A stretch of DNA of 33,871 nucleotides, from NCBI GenBank assembly GCA_001792305.1, contig MGGH01000017.1, forward strand, positions 1-33,871, in the 5' to 3' direction. Shown in pieces: positions 7,645-17,885 of this stretch (position 1 is its first letter; every line of letters begins with the position of its first letter). Source of the stretch: Candidatus Woesebacteria bacterium RIFCSPHIGHO2_01_FULL_39_23 (GTDB taxonomy: Bacteria; Patescibacteriota; Microgenomatia; UBA8517). The notes under the pieces were generated by a model that was given only the letters and a program-made list of their open reading frames with translations, was not told where the DNA came from and did no database searches. A program made the translations under genes and the position numbers.

Positions 7645-9966
7645 GTGGAAACATTAACTTTCATTTTAGACTCTTCGAACTTCCCACACTATTTTAAGAT
7701 ATTTGCAGTTCTAATCATAATTAGCTTTGGTGGGATAGCTGTATTTTCACTTATTTACAATACCAAAAATAAATTTATCATTGTAGGTGGTGGATCGATA
7801 CTGGGTTTTTTGATTTTTCTTTTATTACTAGGGAGTTTTTCTTACTTTTTTAAAGGCGAAATTGGAGTAAGAATAATTTTTTTACTGTATATCCTAATTT
7901 CTACTTTTGCGTTTACCCGAAACAAAAACTTTTACAGACATCTATTTAACCTGAAGTTAAGTATTAGTTCTATATTAATAATTGGGTCCGTTTTTGTAAA
8001 CCTATCTCTCCTATTTCTATTTATAAGAGACGTTATTTTAGGGTCCAGTGCTCCTCTTTACTGGGGAGTTGCGCTGTCATTTGCCAAAGGGAATTACCCA
8101 ACTGTGCTCCCGTGGCAACCAGAATCTATCACTGCCTACCACCAAGGTTCACTGATGGTAATGGGTGCAATGCAGAGCTTAACTAATATCCACATTTCAA
8201 TCATTCATAGTTTCCTGTCATTTTACTTAATATCCTCTATTTTTCTGTTCCTGACAGAGGTTGCCCGTGAAAAAACTCGTTCTTTATTTTGTCTCCTACC
8301 AGGACTCACAGCAACTGTATTAATCGGCGGACCGATAATATTTTATGGAAATGCTGCCAAATTTGCACAAACAGTTATTAATTTTCCACTTTTAACGCCT
8401 TACGCTTGGCAACAAGCAAATTATTTTCTTGATTACTCAAGCTTTTCGCTTTGGCTTGGAACTGGAGTAACTAGCCTACACACATTGGTTTATAATATTT
8501 ATCATTCATCGGCTTGGGCAGCTTTTTTATTTTTTATTTATGCACTGGTCTTTCGCTGGAAGAAAAATTCATTGCAGGATTACGCTTTCTTTACGACTCT
8601 CTCGGTATTAACCCTTTCCCTTGAGGAAACGTTGTTTATCCTCAGGTAATCATTCTCACCATTGTATTTGTTTATAAAAATAAAAATATTAAACAATTTC
8701 TCCGTAGAGGAGTATTTCTATTAATATTATTTCTTATCTTATTCTTACTAATACAAAATTCTGTGCGTGATTCGCTTTTGTCACCCTCACACCAAATGTC
8801 AAGATTTCGATTAGCTGATGTCAGTGAATTTTATACCAGTGCCCCATTTTCATACCTTACGGGTTCTTCTAAACAGACTAATCTGGGTTTATGGTTTCTC
8901 CCTAACTTTCTGATGTTAGCAATTACTACCTTTTTATTTTTCGTTCGCGGCAAAGTCAGTCATACTAAAGTATCTAATTGTATCTTCAACGATAAGCGCA
9001 ATATCATCCCTACTTATTATAGAAACTTTTTTTTCGACAAATAGTGTCCGTTTCGCAAACTACGCATATCAAATTATTTTTCTAGCTTTAGTTTTTGCAT
9101 TGATAGAGTTATTAATAAACAAGAGAAAACTATACAGACTGCTTGGTTTCATAACTATAATTACAGTTTTTTGCCCACAATTAGTTGCTACCCATCTTCA
9201 GTTTACAAACAGGGCAATTTTTAACCAGTGCGACACTTTAACAGATTATTTTAAGGTAGATTACCCTGCTTTTAGGTGGTTTACAAATAATATTCCTTAC
9301 GACAAACGCGTAGTTATAATTGATGAATATCCTTTCGATAAACCCAGTCTTACACCAGCCGCCATTGAGTCTTATGGTTTGTTTGTCCCAACCTCCCCTC
9401 TCGGATATAAAGTTCATTTACCCGAAACAGGATTGGAGTGGTTTGACGCGATAACAACATTAAACCCTTCAATCCTCAAAAAACTAAAAATTGATTATAT
9501 ATTCATTAAAAATGGTGAAGAAAAGCGCTTTAGCGAAGTTCGACAATTACAGTTTAAAGACCCTTCCCTCTTTATCCCAAAATATACTGATACTTTAGGA
9601 ACACTTTTTGAAGTAAACGACACATTTAAACAAAAGGCGGATGATGTAAATACAATTGAGAATATTATTCAGGAAATACCCGACAACTCCGATGTCTACA
9701 TTGGTTTGTTCAAAGCTCGGGAGATAAGGAGAGGTGCAGCCCTAGAATTAAAACGGAGAGTAACTCTGTATGGTCCTGCTTTTGCAGATCCGTATGTTGA
9801 CTGGTTTGTAAAAATCGAAACTTCAATGCCCCAACTTAAGGATACAACTGCCAAGGTCAAATACTTTCTATTGGATAAGACGACTCTCCCGGCCATTTTT
9901 ACCGACAAAAGGGTAGTGAAAATGATAGATAACGACTTTACGGTCTTGTGGAAAACACTAGATTAA
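7645..9966 (+). pseudogene. Large multi-TM GT-C-like membrane protein, split into three ORFs by two compensating frameshifts (7645-8649, frame spanning 8763-9044, and 9100-9966)
   Basis: Reading frame 1 to about 8637. Frame 3 from about 8637 to about 8950 (...YPQVIILTIVFVYKNKNIKQFLRRGVFLLILFLILFLLIQNSVRDSLLS...LPNFLMLAITTFLFFVRGK). Back to frame 1 from about 8950 (SVILKYLIVSSTISAISSLLIIETFFSTNSVRFANYAYQIIFLALVFALIELLINK...). Hydrophobic N-terminal two-thirds and soluble C-terminal domain (YPAFRWFTNNIPYDKRVVIIDEYP...LKIDYIFIKNGEE). Confidence 0.75.
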
Positions 9967-11168
9967 GAAGTAATTTCAGAGATAACTTCTCGAGCGCGCT
10001 TATCCCAAGACCAATCTTTTTGTATCATGTCTCTACCTTCTTTCCCAAGTTTCAGTCTTAGCTTTTCGTTGTTCAAAAGTTTCAGAATAGACTCTGAAAA
10101 TCCTTCCAAATTTCCAACTGGGACTTTCAACATGCCCTTTGGATAGTATGATTTGTAAGACTTTAGATCAAAACCCACTGCAGGCAAACCAAAGGCCATT
10201 GCTTCAGCTGAGGCCATACCTCCCGAGTCATAAAAAGCCGGATGGACAACAACTTTACTCTGTGTAAAAATCCTATACTTTTCTGGACCATCATACAAAT
10301 ACCCAAAAATCCTGACATTCCTTTCCAATTTATTACTTTTTATTTTTGAGATTACATCATTCATTAGCTCCCCGTCTCCTATCATCGCAAGAACGGCGTT
10401 GTTTCTCTCCCTAACAACCTTGGCCCAAATATCGATTAGCTCGGTAACACCTTTTTGGGGATGAAAACGACCCTGAAAAACTGCATCGTATTTGGGTTCT
10501 TCGTCTCGCAGTGTCTGGTTTTGCTTAAGGTATTTTTTAATATTATCCAAATCTACTGCTCCCAAGACGACAACAACTTTACCAATATTATCTAATTCAC
10601 TAAACTGTTTTTTTTCTTCAATGTTATTAACTAAAACGAAGTCAGCAAACCGTAAGATCAACGGCTTTGAAACCATTTGTGAAAGCCAATAAAAAAGAGC
10701 AGTCAACCTGTAGGCTTTATCTCTTTTACCCTCTCTAAAACCTATGAATGGGCTTGGAGCTGTTTGGTACCAACCGGCTACCCACTTAACTTTACCTCTA
10801 AATCTAGCTTTAAGTAAGAAGGCCGGAAGCAAATCCATTAAGAAATCAGAGCAGGAGTAAACAATAACAAACTTTGGAAGGGTTATTTTCAAACCCAAAA
10901 TAATACCGGCTAAAATTCTGGCAATATAATTAACTAAAAAGCCAAATTTCGGCCAGATGCCCATGTTAATAATTTCAAACTTAATGTTTTTGTGCTGAAG
11001 TTTTTGCGCTTGAGTGATGTTATATCCCTCTTCCCAAAGATGAATATAAATTTTATTCCCCCATTTGACCCAGCGCCTAGCAAATTCTATGAATATCCTA
11101 TCTCCTCCAGAAAGCCCCACCCCAACAGCAGCAAGTGCAAAAAAATGAAATGTCGGTTTATTATTCAT
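9963..11168 (-). CDS. Glycosyltransferase family 4 (GT-B)
   Basis: N-term GVGLSGGDRIFIEFARRW; PKYDAVFQGRFHPQKGVTELIDIWAKV; SKVVVHPAFYDSGGMASAEAMAFGLPAVGFD. Confidence 0.92.
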   Translation of the reverse strand: MNNKPTFHFFALAAVGVGLSGGDRIFIEFARRWVKWGNKIYIHLWEEGYNITQAQKLQHKNIKFEIINMGIWPKFGFLVNYIARILAGIILGLKITLPKFVIVYSCSDFLMDLLPAFLLKARFRGKVKWVAGWYQTAPSPFIGFREGKRDKAYRLTALFYWLSQMVSKPLILRFADFVLVNNIEEKKQFSELDNIGKVVVVLGAVDLDNIKKYLKQNQTLRDEEPKYDAVFQGRFHPQKGVTELIDIWAKVVRERNNAVLAMIGDGELMNDVISKIKSNKLERNVRIFGYLYDGPEKYRIFTQSKVVVHPAFYDSGGMASAEAMAFGLPAVGFDLKSYKSYYPKGMLKVPVGNLEGFSESILKLLNNEKLRLKLGKEGRDMIQKDWSWDKRAREVISEITS

Positions 11169-12454
11169 GAATTATTCACTAATTCGGCAACTTTCTCTCC
11201 TAATTCTACCGCATAATTTGTACCGCGATCGTGAGGATATACTTGCTGAATGTTTGCCAGAAACACTCCTTTAACAGGAGTCGTCATTGGTGGAATTTTC
11301 AGTGAATAATTTGTTGTTATAACCGGCTGGGCAAAAGCAGTTTTAAATACCCAGTATTTATTTATTATTGATCTTTCAAATTTTTTGTTTATTCTTTTAA
11401 GATAGGGTATAAATATTTTTAATAATTCTTCCCCGTTCTTTAAAAAATAGTCGTGGTCATGAGACAAATAGTTTCCTATATAGAGTAAGTGTTCTCCATT
11501 GTAAAATTCACTATCCATATAGTTTGTATGCTCAACCAAAGCCAGAAATGGATAACTTCTGTCATTTATATTCAACCAGTAAGTGTTGTCTTTAAAGAAC
11601 TTTTTCTTTAGTGACAAAATTAAATTTACTGCACCCAGTCCCGGTAAACCTGAATATTTATTTCTATAACTTTCTGGAATTCCGTAAGTCATTTTTATAA
11701 AGGTGGATGTTGGAAGTGTACATATTACTTTGTCAAAATAGTACTTTTTAGCAACATCCATTACAACCACTATTTTGCCGTTTATTTTTCTTAGCGATTT
11801 AACATCTGTATTGTAATAAAACCTCGCACCAAAAGTCTTGGATTTTGACTCAATTTTTTGGGCAAAATTTAAAAATCCCCCCACTGGGTAGACAAGAGAA
11901 GAAGTCCTCTTCGAAATTCTGGACCAAAACCAAGAAGCACAAATCAGTTCCGAATATTTGCCAAATTTTCCTTTAAAAAGCGGCTCCCATAAAACCTTCC
12001 AGGAAGCGTTACCCATAACTTTTTTTATGAAATTACTTGCCGTAGTTTTCTCAAACAGCTTCCAAAAAGGATTAAAACGAAGTAACGCTATCCCAACACC
12101 AGTTCTAATTCTACCTAAAAATGATAGTGGGCGAAACTTCAGAAGACTCACGGGTGAATCCGTTTGATAAATAACACGGTCGAAAAAAGTCGATGTTTTT
12201 GGCCTCTTTGTAATTACTCTATGATTTAACTTTTTAGCAAGATTGATTACATGAGTATCGTTAGTGAACCAATGATGATAATGCTGCTCCAATGTCCACC
12301 TCCAATTTTCTCTCTTAAATCCACCAGCAAGCCCACCGGGACTGCTTTCTTTTTCTAATAAAATTACTTCATACCCCTTTTCAGCAAGATTTAGAGCTGC
12401 GCAAAGCCCTACAAACCCTGCACCGATAATTCCTACTTTTATTCCCATGGCCAA
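11165..12454 (-). CDS. FAD-dependent oxidoreductase (amine oxidase / protoporphyrinogen oxidase-like)
   Basis: KVGIIGAGFVGLCAALNLAEKGYEVILLEKESSPGGLAGGF dinucleotide-binding motif; C-term GVFLANIQQVYPHDRGTNYAVELGEKVAELV. Confidence 0.88.
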   Translation of the reverse strand: MAMGIKVGIIGAGFVGLCAALNLAEKGYEVILLEKESSPGGLAGGFKRENWRWTLEQHYHHWFTNDTHVINLAKKLNHRVITKRPKTSTFFDRVIYQTDSPVSLLKFRPLSFLGRIRTGVGIALLRFNPFWKLFEKTTASNFIKKVMGNASWKVLWEPLFKGKFGKYSELICASWFWSRISKRTSSLVYPVGGFLNFAQKIESKSKTFGARFYYNTDVKSLRKINGKIVVVMDVAKKYYFDKVICTLPTSTFIKMTYGIPESYRNKYSGLPGLGAVNLILSLKKKFFKDNTYWLNINDRSYPFLALVEHTNYMDSEFYNGEHLLYIGNYLSHDHDYFLKNGEELLKIFIPYLKRINKKFERSIINKYWVFKTAFAQPVITTNYSLKIPPMTTPVKGVFLANIQQVYPHDRGTNYAVELGEKVAELVNNS

Positions 12455-14487
12455 ACTTTAAGAATCAAGTCAATACTAAAATCTCCTACTTCTTCTACCA
12501 ACCAACCATTAGAAAATCCATTTACAACAAAGTGGTTCAGAACTTGCTTCTTATCTATCCAGGCTTTCCAAAGGTCGCTATAAGTGTTTGCCAAAATCAG
12601 AATGAAATTTCCCTTCGACCCAGTTACTGAGACTTTGTAATTCATGGGGTTTATTTTTTCAAAACTAATATTGGGCGTCCAGTTACTAAGTTTCTCATTG
12701 CTTTCCGTAACCACAAAACTTAAGGGTTCAAAGTCGCTATTTAATATCTCCCTCATCACACCGCTGGGATCCTCTACAACTATTACCTTTGACACAGCAT
12801 AAATACGAGGTACAACTTTGCTTTTATCCAAAGAGTAAATTCTAACTAACCCTATCTCTTTTTCAAATTTCAGATCGCGCCAATTTTTAATATTTTGTTC
12901 AGTTATATCCATTCCTGCCTCATTTGCCCAAGATTCATCTATATCTTTATGAAAAATAACATTTGACACACCCGCTACATACAAGATATTACTAAAATTC
13001 TCTTGGTCCAGATAAAGCTTTAATCCCAGATAAAAATCATCAAAGTAACGCGAGGTTCGAAGTGACTTAGATATAGACTCCCTATTAAAGATAAACTCGG
13101 ATGGTTCCAAACCTCGATACCCCCAACTGTAGCGAATCCCATCACCGTTTAAAAAAGGCAGATGAAATAACCTTTCACTCCCAAGGCTATTCAAATATTC
13201 ATTCGCTGACTTATAATAATCTGGCACCTCGATCTTTACCGAGCCACTTATGAACTTGCCCGTCCAAAAAGGCCAAACAAGTACAAATGCAATAACTAGC
13301 AAAACTTTCGCTAATATCTTCGACAATCTACCTCGGTTAGACAAATAAAAATATCCTAAAGCAAAAAAAATTGAATACGGGATTAGAATAATAAGCCCAA
13401 ATTTTTCAAACGGGTTCCTAAAAACTCCCATAAAAGGAAAAATGTTAAACAGAACTGAAAAGAACTCTTTACCAAAAGGCAGATTTAGTCCTTTAATGAA
13501 AAATAGCGATACTAAAAGTATAAATAGCAAATATTTGTGAGTTTTAACTTTTCTGCTGACCAAAATACCCAAAATTACAACTGACAAAACAGTTAAACTC
13601 AAAATCAAATATTTCACTTCCCCATAAAAGCTCCACAAAGAACCCAAGTTATCTCCAAAATAACCTTCACGCAAAAAAATAATACTATCGAACTTGAAAA
13701 ATTTACTTAAGCCACCCAAAACAGAGATACTATCATACGGAGTAGCTTGTTTTGAAAACGACTCCGAACTTAAAGTTATGTAAGGAATAATCCACCAAAA
13801 ATGAAAAACCGCCCAAATAAATCCGCTTAGAAAAAACGAGAATATTTTTTTAATGACATTCTTTACTTTAAATATTTCATGGAGAAAAAATACTGCTGAA
13901 GGAAACCATATGGTAATAATATACGATGGAGCACCGTATGCCATGGGTATTATTAATGACACGAAAGACGCAGCCAAAGCGTACTTGATACGACTTTCGC
14001 GAATAAACTTTACTTGAAAATAAGTAAATAAGGGCAGAATCGCCCAACCTGCAATCTGGGTATACAAAAATCTTCCCCATATCTGAATCAGACTATATAA
14101 ATTAAAAACATAAAAAACAGCCGCCACGCCGTACAAAGCATTGCTATTAAAGTTATGTCCAAGAAGTTCTTTACTAAGAAAGTAAAATCCAATTAACCCA
14201 AGAACTAAAAAGAAACATAGTAAAATTGCCTGAGTTACCCAATTAATTATACCAAGATTAATAAATACTCCAGCTAAAGTGTAAAACGACACCCTTGGAA
14301 GATTAACTGGCAACAAGTATCCAGTGCCTGTTTCCAACCAAGCTGAAGAGTACAGAGACTGGGTTCTAGTCGGCTCGTATAAGGTTATACCCTCTTCTCC
14401 CGTCGCCATCATTTTTCCATCCTTAAACCAGATAAAAACCAAAAATATCGCGACACTAAGATATAGAAGTAACACTCGTTTACTCAT
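12439..14487 (-). CDS. Large multi-TM protein, probable GT-C-type glycosyltransferase (AftD/YfhO-like)
   Basis: About 11-12 hydrophobic segments after an extracytoplasmic loop MMATGEEGITLYEPTRTQSLYSSAWLETGTGYLLPVNLPR; large soluble C-terminal domain ending TYSDLWKAWIDKKQVLNHFVVNGFSNGWLV. Confidence 0.7.
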   Translation of the reverse strand: MSKRVLLLYLSVAIFLVFIWFKDGKMMATGEEGITLYEPTRTQSLYSSAWLETGTGYLLPVNLPRVSFYTLAGVFINLGIINWVTQAILLCFFLVLGLIGFYFLSKELLGHNFNSNALYGVAAVFYVFNLYSLIQIWGRFLYTQIAGWAILPLFTYFQVKFIRESRIKYALAASFVSLIIPMAYGAPSYIITIWFPSAVFFLHEIFKVKNVIKKIFSFFLSGFIWAVFHFWWIIPYITLSSESFSKQATPYDSISVLGGLSKFFKFDSIIFLREGYFGDNLGSLWSFYGEVKYLILSLTVLSVVILGILVSRKVKTHKYLLFILLVSLFFIKGLNLPFGKEFFSVLFNIFPFMGVFRNPFEKFGLIILIPYSIFFALGYFYLSNRGRLSKILAKVLLVIAFVLVWPFWTGKFISGSVKIEVPDYYKSANEYLNSLGSERLFHLPFLNGDGIRYSWGYRGLEPSEFIFNRESISKSLRTSRYFDDFYLGLKLYLDQENFSNILYVAGVSNVIFHKDIDESWANEAGMDITEQNIKNWRDLKFEKEIGLVRIYSLDKSKVVPRIYAVSKVIVVEDPSGVMREILNSDFEPLSFVVTESNEKLSNWTPNISFEKINPMNYKVSVTGSKGNFILILANTYSDLWKAWIDKKQVLNHFVVNGFSNGWLVEEVGDFSIDLILKVWPWE

Positions 14488-15530
14488 AAATCAGACTCCG
14501 AATCAAACCCCAAAGACTTAAATGTTTTTTTATTTTCAATAAAGTAACTTACAACTATGCTTCCCTTAAAAACTGGAAGCTCGCTAAGTTTTTTGTAATT
14601 TCCAGTTCGTTTTTTAATAAATTTCGGAATCATATAGAAGAGGGTCAAATGAGCCAAAAAGAGAGAGGCAACAAATTTAAATTTAAGTTGCATAATGTAA
14701 TTTAAATAGGTCAAAAGTTCAAACAAAGGCCTGATGGTCAAAAAAATTAATAAATCCGTCTTCTCAAGATTTTTAATCATCAACAGTATATTATTTCTGT
14801 GCTCCCAGTATCTTTTTTTAAGCAAATTTTTACCAGCGCTTCCGGCAACTTTATGATATACAACAGACTGGGGAACAGAATATATTTTGTAACCCTTATT
14901 CATTAGTCTCCAGCAAAAATCTATTTCTTCCATGTAGTTAAAAAAATCGTTGTCAAAAAGATAACCTTCTTCCTCAAGTATGCTTTTTCTAATTAGCATT
15001 GCCGCACCACTGGCCCAAAAAATTCTTGTAGGATCGTCATATTGTCCCCTATCAATTTCACGACTCTCAAATATTCTTCCTCTCGTGAAAGGATAGCCAA
15101 AATAGTCAATATATCCGCCGCATGCGCCGGCATAATCAAACCTTTTTTGGTCGTAACTTAGTTTTATTTTAGGTTGGTATACCGCACCGTCTTTTTTATT
15201 CTTAGCAAAACTAACTAGTCTTTTTAGCCAATATTTGTTGACCAGGGTGTCATTATTCAAAAGTACAAAATACTTTTTTTTAACATACTTTACTAACCAA
15301 TTATTTCCTCCAGTAAAACCAAGGTTTTGACCAATTCTAAATATTTTTAGCTTCTTACTATTAATATTTCTTTGAATAATTTTTGCTTCGTTTGATGCCG
15401 AACCATTATCAAGTACCAGTATTTCAAAATCAGGATAATCGGTTTTCAGTAGGGATTTTAGGCAAGAAATAGTATCATCTATACCGTTATAATTTAAGAT
15501 AATTACGGAAACTCCCGGCAACCTAATCAT
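14484..15530 (-). CDS. Family 2 glycosyltransferase (rhamnosyltransferase-like)
   Basis: VSVIILNYNGIDDTISCLKSLLKTDYPDFEILVLDNGSASNE; VLLNNDTLV; FFNYMEEIDFCWRLMNKGYKIYSVPQSVVYHK. Confidence 0.95.
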   Translation of the reverse strand: MIRLPGVSVIILNYNGIDDTISCLKSLLKTDYPDFEILVLDNGSASNEAKIIQRNINSKKLKIFRIGQNLGFTGGNNWLVKYVKKKYFVLLNNDTLVNKYWLKRLVSFAKNKKDGAVYQPKIKLSYDQKRFDYAGACGGYIDYFGYPFTRGRIFESREIDRGQYDDPTRIFWASGAAMLIRKSILEEEGYLFDNDFFNYMEEIDFCWRLMNKGYKIYSVPQSVVYHKVAGSAGKNLLKKRYWEHRNNILLMIKNLEKTDLLIFLTIRPLFELLTYLNYIMQLKFKFVASLFLAHLTLFYMIPKFIKKRTGNYKKLSELPVFKGSIVVSYFIENKKTFKSLGFDSESDL

Positions 15531-16894
15531 TGTTCCCTCCAGTAAATTCTGGCAACTGAGTATTTATTCTCAATCGAGTATTTGCTCTCCATTAAGAATT
15601 CCAAAAACCATTTTTCTTCCTGTCCCCCATAGGTAATCATAACTTTAGGCTTTTTCGAAAGTCCCTTTATCAGCACTTCTAATTGCCCAGGAATTAACGT
15701 GCCAAAGGTATTTAGGTGGCGAGATGTAGAATTTCGGTTCGAATAAAACAAAATCTCAGGCTCATCGATCCAAAGAAAAATCAAATCTTTCTCTGAAGTT
15801 CTTTTCTTGATTTCAAAACCAATTTCCCTCCCTTCATATGCATATCTGACCGTACTTCCAAAAGTTTTGGTATAAGCGTTTCTTGGGTCTATAAACCATA
15901 AATATCCCCACAGGATTAAAAAAACAAGCATGTTGACAAAAAATATTTTAGGAGCTAGCTTTTCTTTCCAAAACACACCAAAAATCAAAATACCAGCAGA
16001 TATTATCGGGAAATAATAATGTAACACATCTCGACTTGTGAGTTTTGCGCCAATCCAATAAGCAGTCAGCCACAACAAAAAGATAATTCTTTGTTTATTA
16101 AGCTTCTTTCTATATACAAATCCTAAAACTAAGGCAGAAACAAGCAACATGTTCATAAGCAAATTACCCCGAGTAACAATACCAACCAGTCCGACTTTGT
16201 CAATCACACTTTCTATTCCGGAAATTACGTAGCTAAGGTTAAAAACCACAACAGATTCCCAAAATACACTCCAAACACCACGAAGATAGAAATACATAAA
16301 AACTGCAGCAACGGGTACAACTACCCCTACTACAAATTTAACAAAGGCTAAAAATTTACTTTTTAAAAAAAATAATGATATGACTAAGACTCCGATGTTT
16401 GTGAAAGCAACAGGTTTAATTAAAAATGATAATCCAGCCAAAACCCCAGCCAAGAAATATAATTTTTTCTGGATAATGAGTAATAGTGATAACACCAGAA
16501 ATGTAACCATAAACATTTCTGTATTGGCAACCAGTCCCTCTAAAACGAATGAATTTGCCATCAACATATAAAAGCTAACTAAAAGAAATTTCTTTTTAAC
16601 CTTAACTATTTCTAAAATCTTTATGATAATTAAAGTTGAAGCAACAGAGTTTATAAACGAGAGTGTCCTTACACTAAGTTCAGATTCCCCAAAAATTTGA
16701 AAGCCAACCCAGTACAGTAAATGAATACCAGGAGGCTTGTGATCGAAAGCGTCTTTATAAAGCACGAAATCGCTGTCAAAAAATCGAGTCGCCATGTAAG
16801 CATATGCACCCTCGTCTCGGTTTAATGGCAACTCCCACGATTGCCATCGCAGTATTAAACTAAAAAAAGAAATAATTAAAATCTTTTTAAGCAC
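15527..16894 (-). CDS. GT39/ArnT-like dolichyl-phosphate-mannose-protein mannosyltransferase family membrane glycosyltransferase
   Basis: LPLNRDEGAYAYMATRFFDSDFVLYKDAFDHKPPGIHLLYWVGFQIFGESELSVRTLSFINS, the classic first loop of the PMT/ArnT family, followed by multiple TM segments. Confidence 0.9.
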   Translation of the reverse strand: MLKKILIISFFSLILRWQSWELPLNRDEGAYAYMATRFFDSDFVLYKDAFDHKPPGIHLLYWVGFQIFGESELSVRTLSFINSVASTLIIIKILEIVKVKKKFLLVSFYMLMANSFVLEGLVANTEMFMVTFLVLSLLLIIQKKLYFLAGVLAGLSFLIKPVAFTNIGVLVISLFFLKSKFLAFVKFVVGVVVPVAAVFMYFYLRGVWSVFWESVVVFNLSYVISGIESVIDKVGLVGIVTRGNLLMNMLLVSALVLGFVYRKKLNKQRIIFLLWLTAYWIGAKLTSRDVLHYYFPIISAGILIFGVFWKEKLAPKIFFVNMLVFLILWGYLWFIDPRNAYTKTFGSTVRYAYEGREIGFEIKKRTSEKDLIFLWIDEPEILFYSNRNSTSRHLNTFGTLIPGQLEVLIKGLSKKPKVMITYGGQEEKWFLEFLMESKYSIENKYSVARIYWREQ

Positions 16895-17726
16895 GTTGCT
16901 TTATAGCCACAAGTGAGATTCCAACAGTGGATGTGTCGAGATTGAATTCTCTATCGTTCAATCGGTCAATGAAGTTAACAGCTTTTAAAAAAAGATGGTA
17001 TAAATCGCGATTTCCGCCATTATCTGAGGAAAACTTACTTAAAGACTTAGTTACACTTCCAGGAAGTGTTTTGGACTTTCTGATTCTGTATCCCAGATTC
17101 AAAAGAAAGTGATTAAATGGTAATCCATAATGGGTAAGTACTTTCACTTCTTCCACTTTCAGCCCAGATTTTTTGACTGTTTGGATTAAACCTTCAGGCG
17201 TATAAAGTCTTATATGCTGATTCCAAACCCCCGCCCAAAAACCGTCTTTTATGTGGGTACCAAAAACCTTTTCCAAAATAAAGCTCACCGGGTCCCACAA
17301 AAAAGGATAATTATGAGATGGAACTGTTATCGTCAAAACTCCGCCTTTTTTAAGAACGCGCTTAAATTCTCTCAAACCCCCGACATCGTCCGGTAAATGC
17401 TCCAACACTTCGCTGCAAATTATCTTGTCGAATATGTCGTCTTCAAAAGGCATATTCATTACACTACCTTCAACTAATTTCAGTTTTTTGCTCTTAACAT
17501 AACTTTTGGCCAAATCCAAAGCCTTCGGATTATCATCCAAGCCAACAAGGCGAGCGCTACAAAGTTTTGACAATAAATGAAGATAAAACCCATCGCCACA
17601 ACCGGCGTCTAATACGGTTTCGTTTTTTTGGGGAGATAAAGACACCACAATTTCTCTAGCTCTTCTTTTAAGACACATATCCCCAGTATTGGAAAGTAGA
17701 TCTTCAAGTGTTTTTGTGTTAATCAT
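16887..17726 (-). CDS. Class I SAM-dependent methyltransferase
   Basis: TVLDAGCGDGFYLHLLSKLCSARLVGLDDN; DKIICSEVLEHLPDDVGGLREFKRVLKKGGVLTITVPSHNYPFLWDP. Confidence 0.92.
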   Translation of the reverse strand: MINTKTLEDLLSNTGDMCLKRRAREIVVSLSPQKNETVLDAGCGDGFYLHLLSKLCSARLVGLDDNPKALDLAKSYVKSKKLKLVEGSVMNMPFEDDIFDKIICSEVLEHLPDDVGGLREFKRVLKKGGVLTITVPSHNYPFLWDPVSFILEKVFGTHIKDGFWAGVWNQHIRLYTPEGLIQTVKKSGLKVEEVKVLTHYGLPFNHFLLNLGYRIRKSKTLPGSVTKSLSKFSSDNGGNRDLYHLFLKAVNFIDRLNDREFNLDTSTVGISLVAIKQRA

Positions 17727-17804
17727 TAAAAATTTATACTGTAATATTAAACTCCACTAACTCGAATTTGCAATTCTCATTAGTGATTTTGATCCCCATT
17801 CTGT

Positions 17805-17842
17805 TATTTTTAATTACAAATTAAAGTAAAATGGGTATAAAA
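17805..17842 (+). promoter_or_regulatory. Putative promoter-like element (copy 2 of a 38-bp near-repeat)
   Basis: TATTTTTAATTACAAATTAAAGTAAAATGGGTATAAAA, 33/38 identical to minus-strand 1371-1334. Confidence 0.4.
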
Positions 17843-17885
17843 CATGAGTGAGTACGATTCCATAACAGCAATACTTCGGCCCGAG

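Noticed and set aside
8630-8960. Programmed ribosomal frameshifting in the plus-strand GT-C-like gene
   Set aside because: Two opposite shifts would be required, and I see no clear slippery heptamer plus downstream structure; indels are simpler.
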